Origin: an uncultured Collinsella sp.
Lineage (GTDB): Bacteria > Actinomycetota > Coriobacteriia > Coriobacteriales > Coriobacteriaceae
DNA: 13,072 bases
Direction of reading: 5' to 3'
Assembly (NCBI GenBank): GCA_900548815.1
Contig: URLR01000053.1
Coordinates: forward strand, 1-13,072
Shown piece after piece: positions 13,026 to 13,072 of the stretch. Position 1 is the first letter of the stretch. The number at the start of each line of letters is the position of its first letter. The translations under genes were made by a program, and so were the position numbers. A model generated the notes under the pieces. It worked only from the letters and a program-made list of their open reading frames with translations, was not told where the DNA came from and searched no databases.

Positions 13026-13072
13026 CTGTCTCTTATACACATCTCCGAGCCCACGAGACGGACTCCTATCTC
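13026..13072 (+). other. Nextera i7-side library adapter (not genomic)
   Basis: CTGTCTCTTATACACATCT (13026-13044) is the reverse complement of the Tn5 mosaic end. It is followed by CCGAGCCCACGAGAC (13045-13059), an 8-base index ggactcct (13060-13067), and the first bases of the P7 arm. Genomic sequence stops at about 13025. Confidence 0.97.

Noticed and set aside
12798..13040. Minus-strand frame beginning MYKRQ
   Set aside because: Its start lies in the adapter; MYKRQ is the translation of the Tn5 mosaic end. It also runs antisense to brnQ.

Overview
This is a GC-rich, densely coded, all plus-strand segment of an anaerobic bacterium. The gene content (molybdate uptake, selenium metabolism, paired double-cubane-type reductases, a twin-arginine lipoprotein) and codon style suggest a gut Coriobacteriia actinobacterium, most likely Collinsella. 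That assignment is inference; there is no marker gene in the window. Only about 44-13025 is genomic: both ends carry Illumina Nextera/Tn5 library adapters (1-43 and 13026-13072), including what look like the 8-base index sequences.

Layout. (1) 45-693: the 3' end of a moeA-like gene and a complete mogA/moaB-type gene (molybdenum cofactor assembly), closed by a terminator. (2) 897-4354: a molybdate ABC transporter, modA-modB-modC, behind a promoter region with several inverted repeats. ModB carries an unusual secreted domain of about 190 residues ahead of the permease. The block ends at a terminator (4366-4400). (3) 4401-4783: a long non-coding leader with four hairpins and a 22-codon ORF with a perfect ribosome binding site. 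(4) 4784-8305: two diverged HgdB/YjiM-like (double-cubane cluster) reductase genes and one HgdC-like ATPase activator. Each reductase gene is followed by a copy of a ~95-bp imperfect palindrome. (5) 8375-11517: selD, yedF, a DUF3343 gene and a class V aminotransferase/cysteine desulfurase, a selenium mobilisation and activation set ending at a strong terminator. selD contains an in-frame TGA at the catalytic position and is read as a selenoprotein. (6) 11594-12952: a BrnQ-type branched-chain amino acid transporter, then a promoter for a gene beyond the window.

How it fits together. The modABC and moeA/mogA products supply molybdopterin enzymes. The desulfurase, DUF3343 protein, YedF and SelD would mobilise selenium and make selenophosphate. 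Joint Mo and Se supply is expected for Sec/Mo formate dehydrogenases or for selenium-dependent molybdenum hydroxylases. The double-cubane reductases with their ATPase add a low-potential electron-transfer module of unknown substrate. No terminator was seen between the activator and selD, so blocks 4 and 5 may share a transcript. No mobile element, CRISPR array, tRNA or rRNA was seen.
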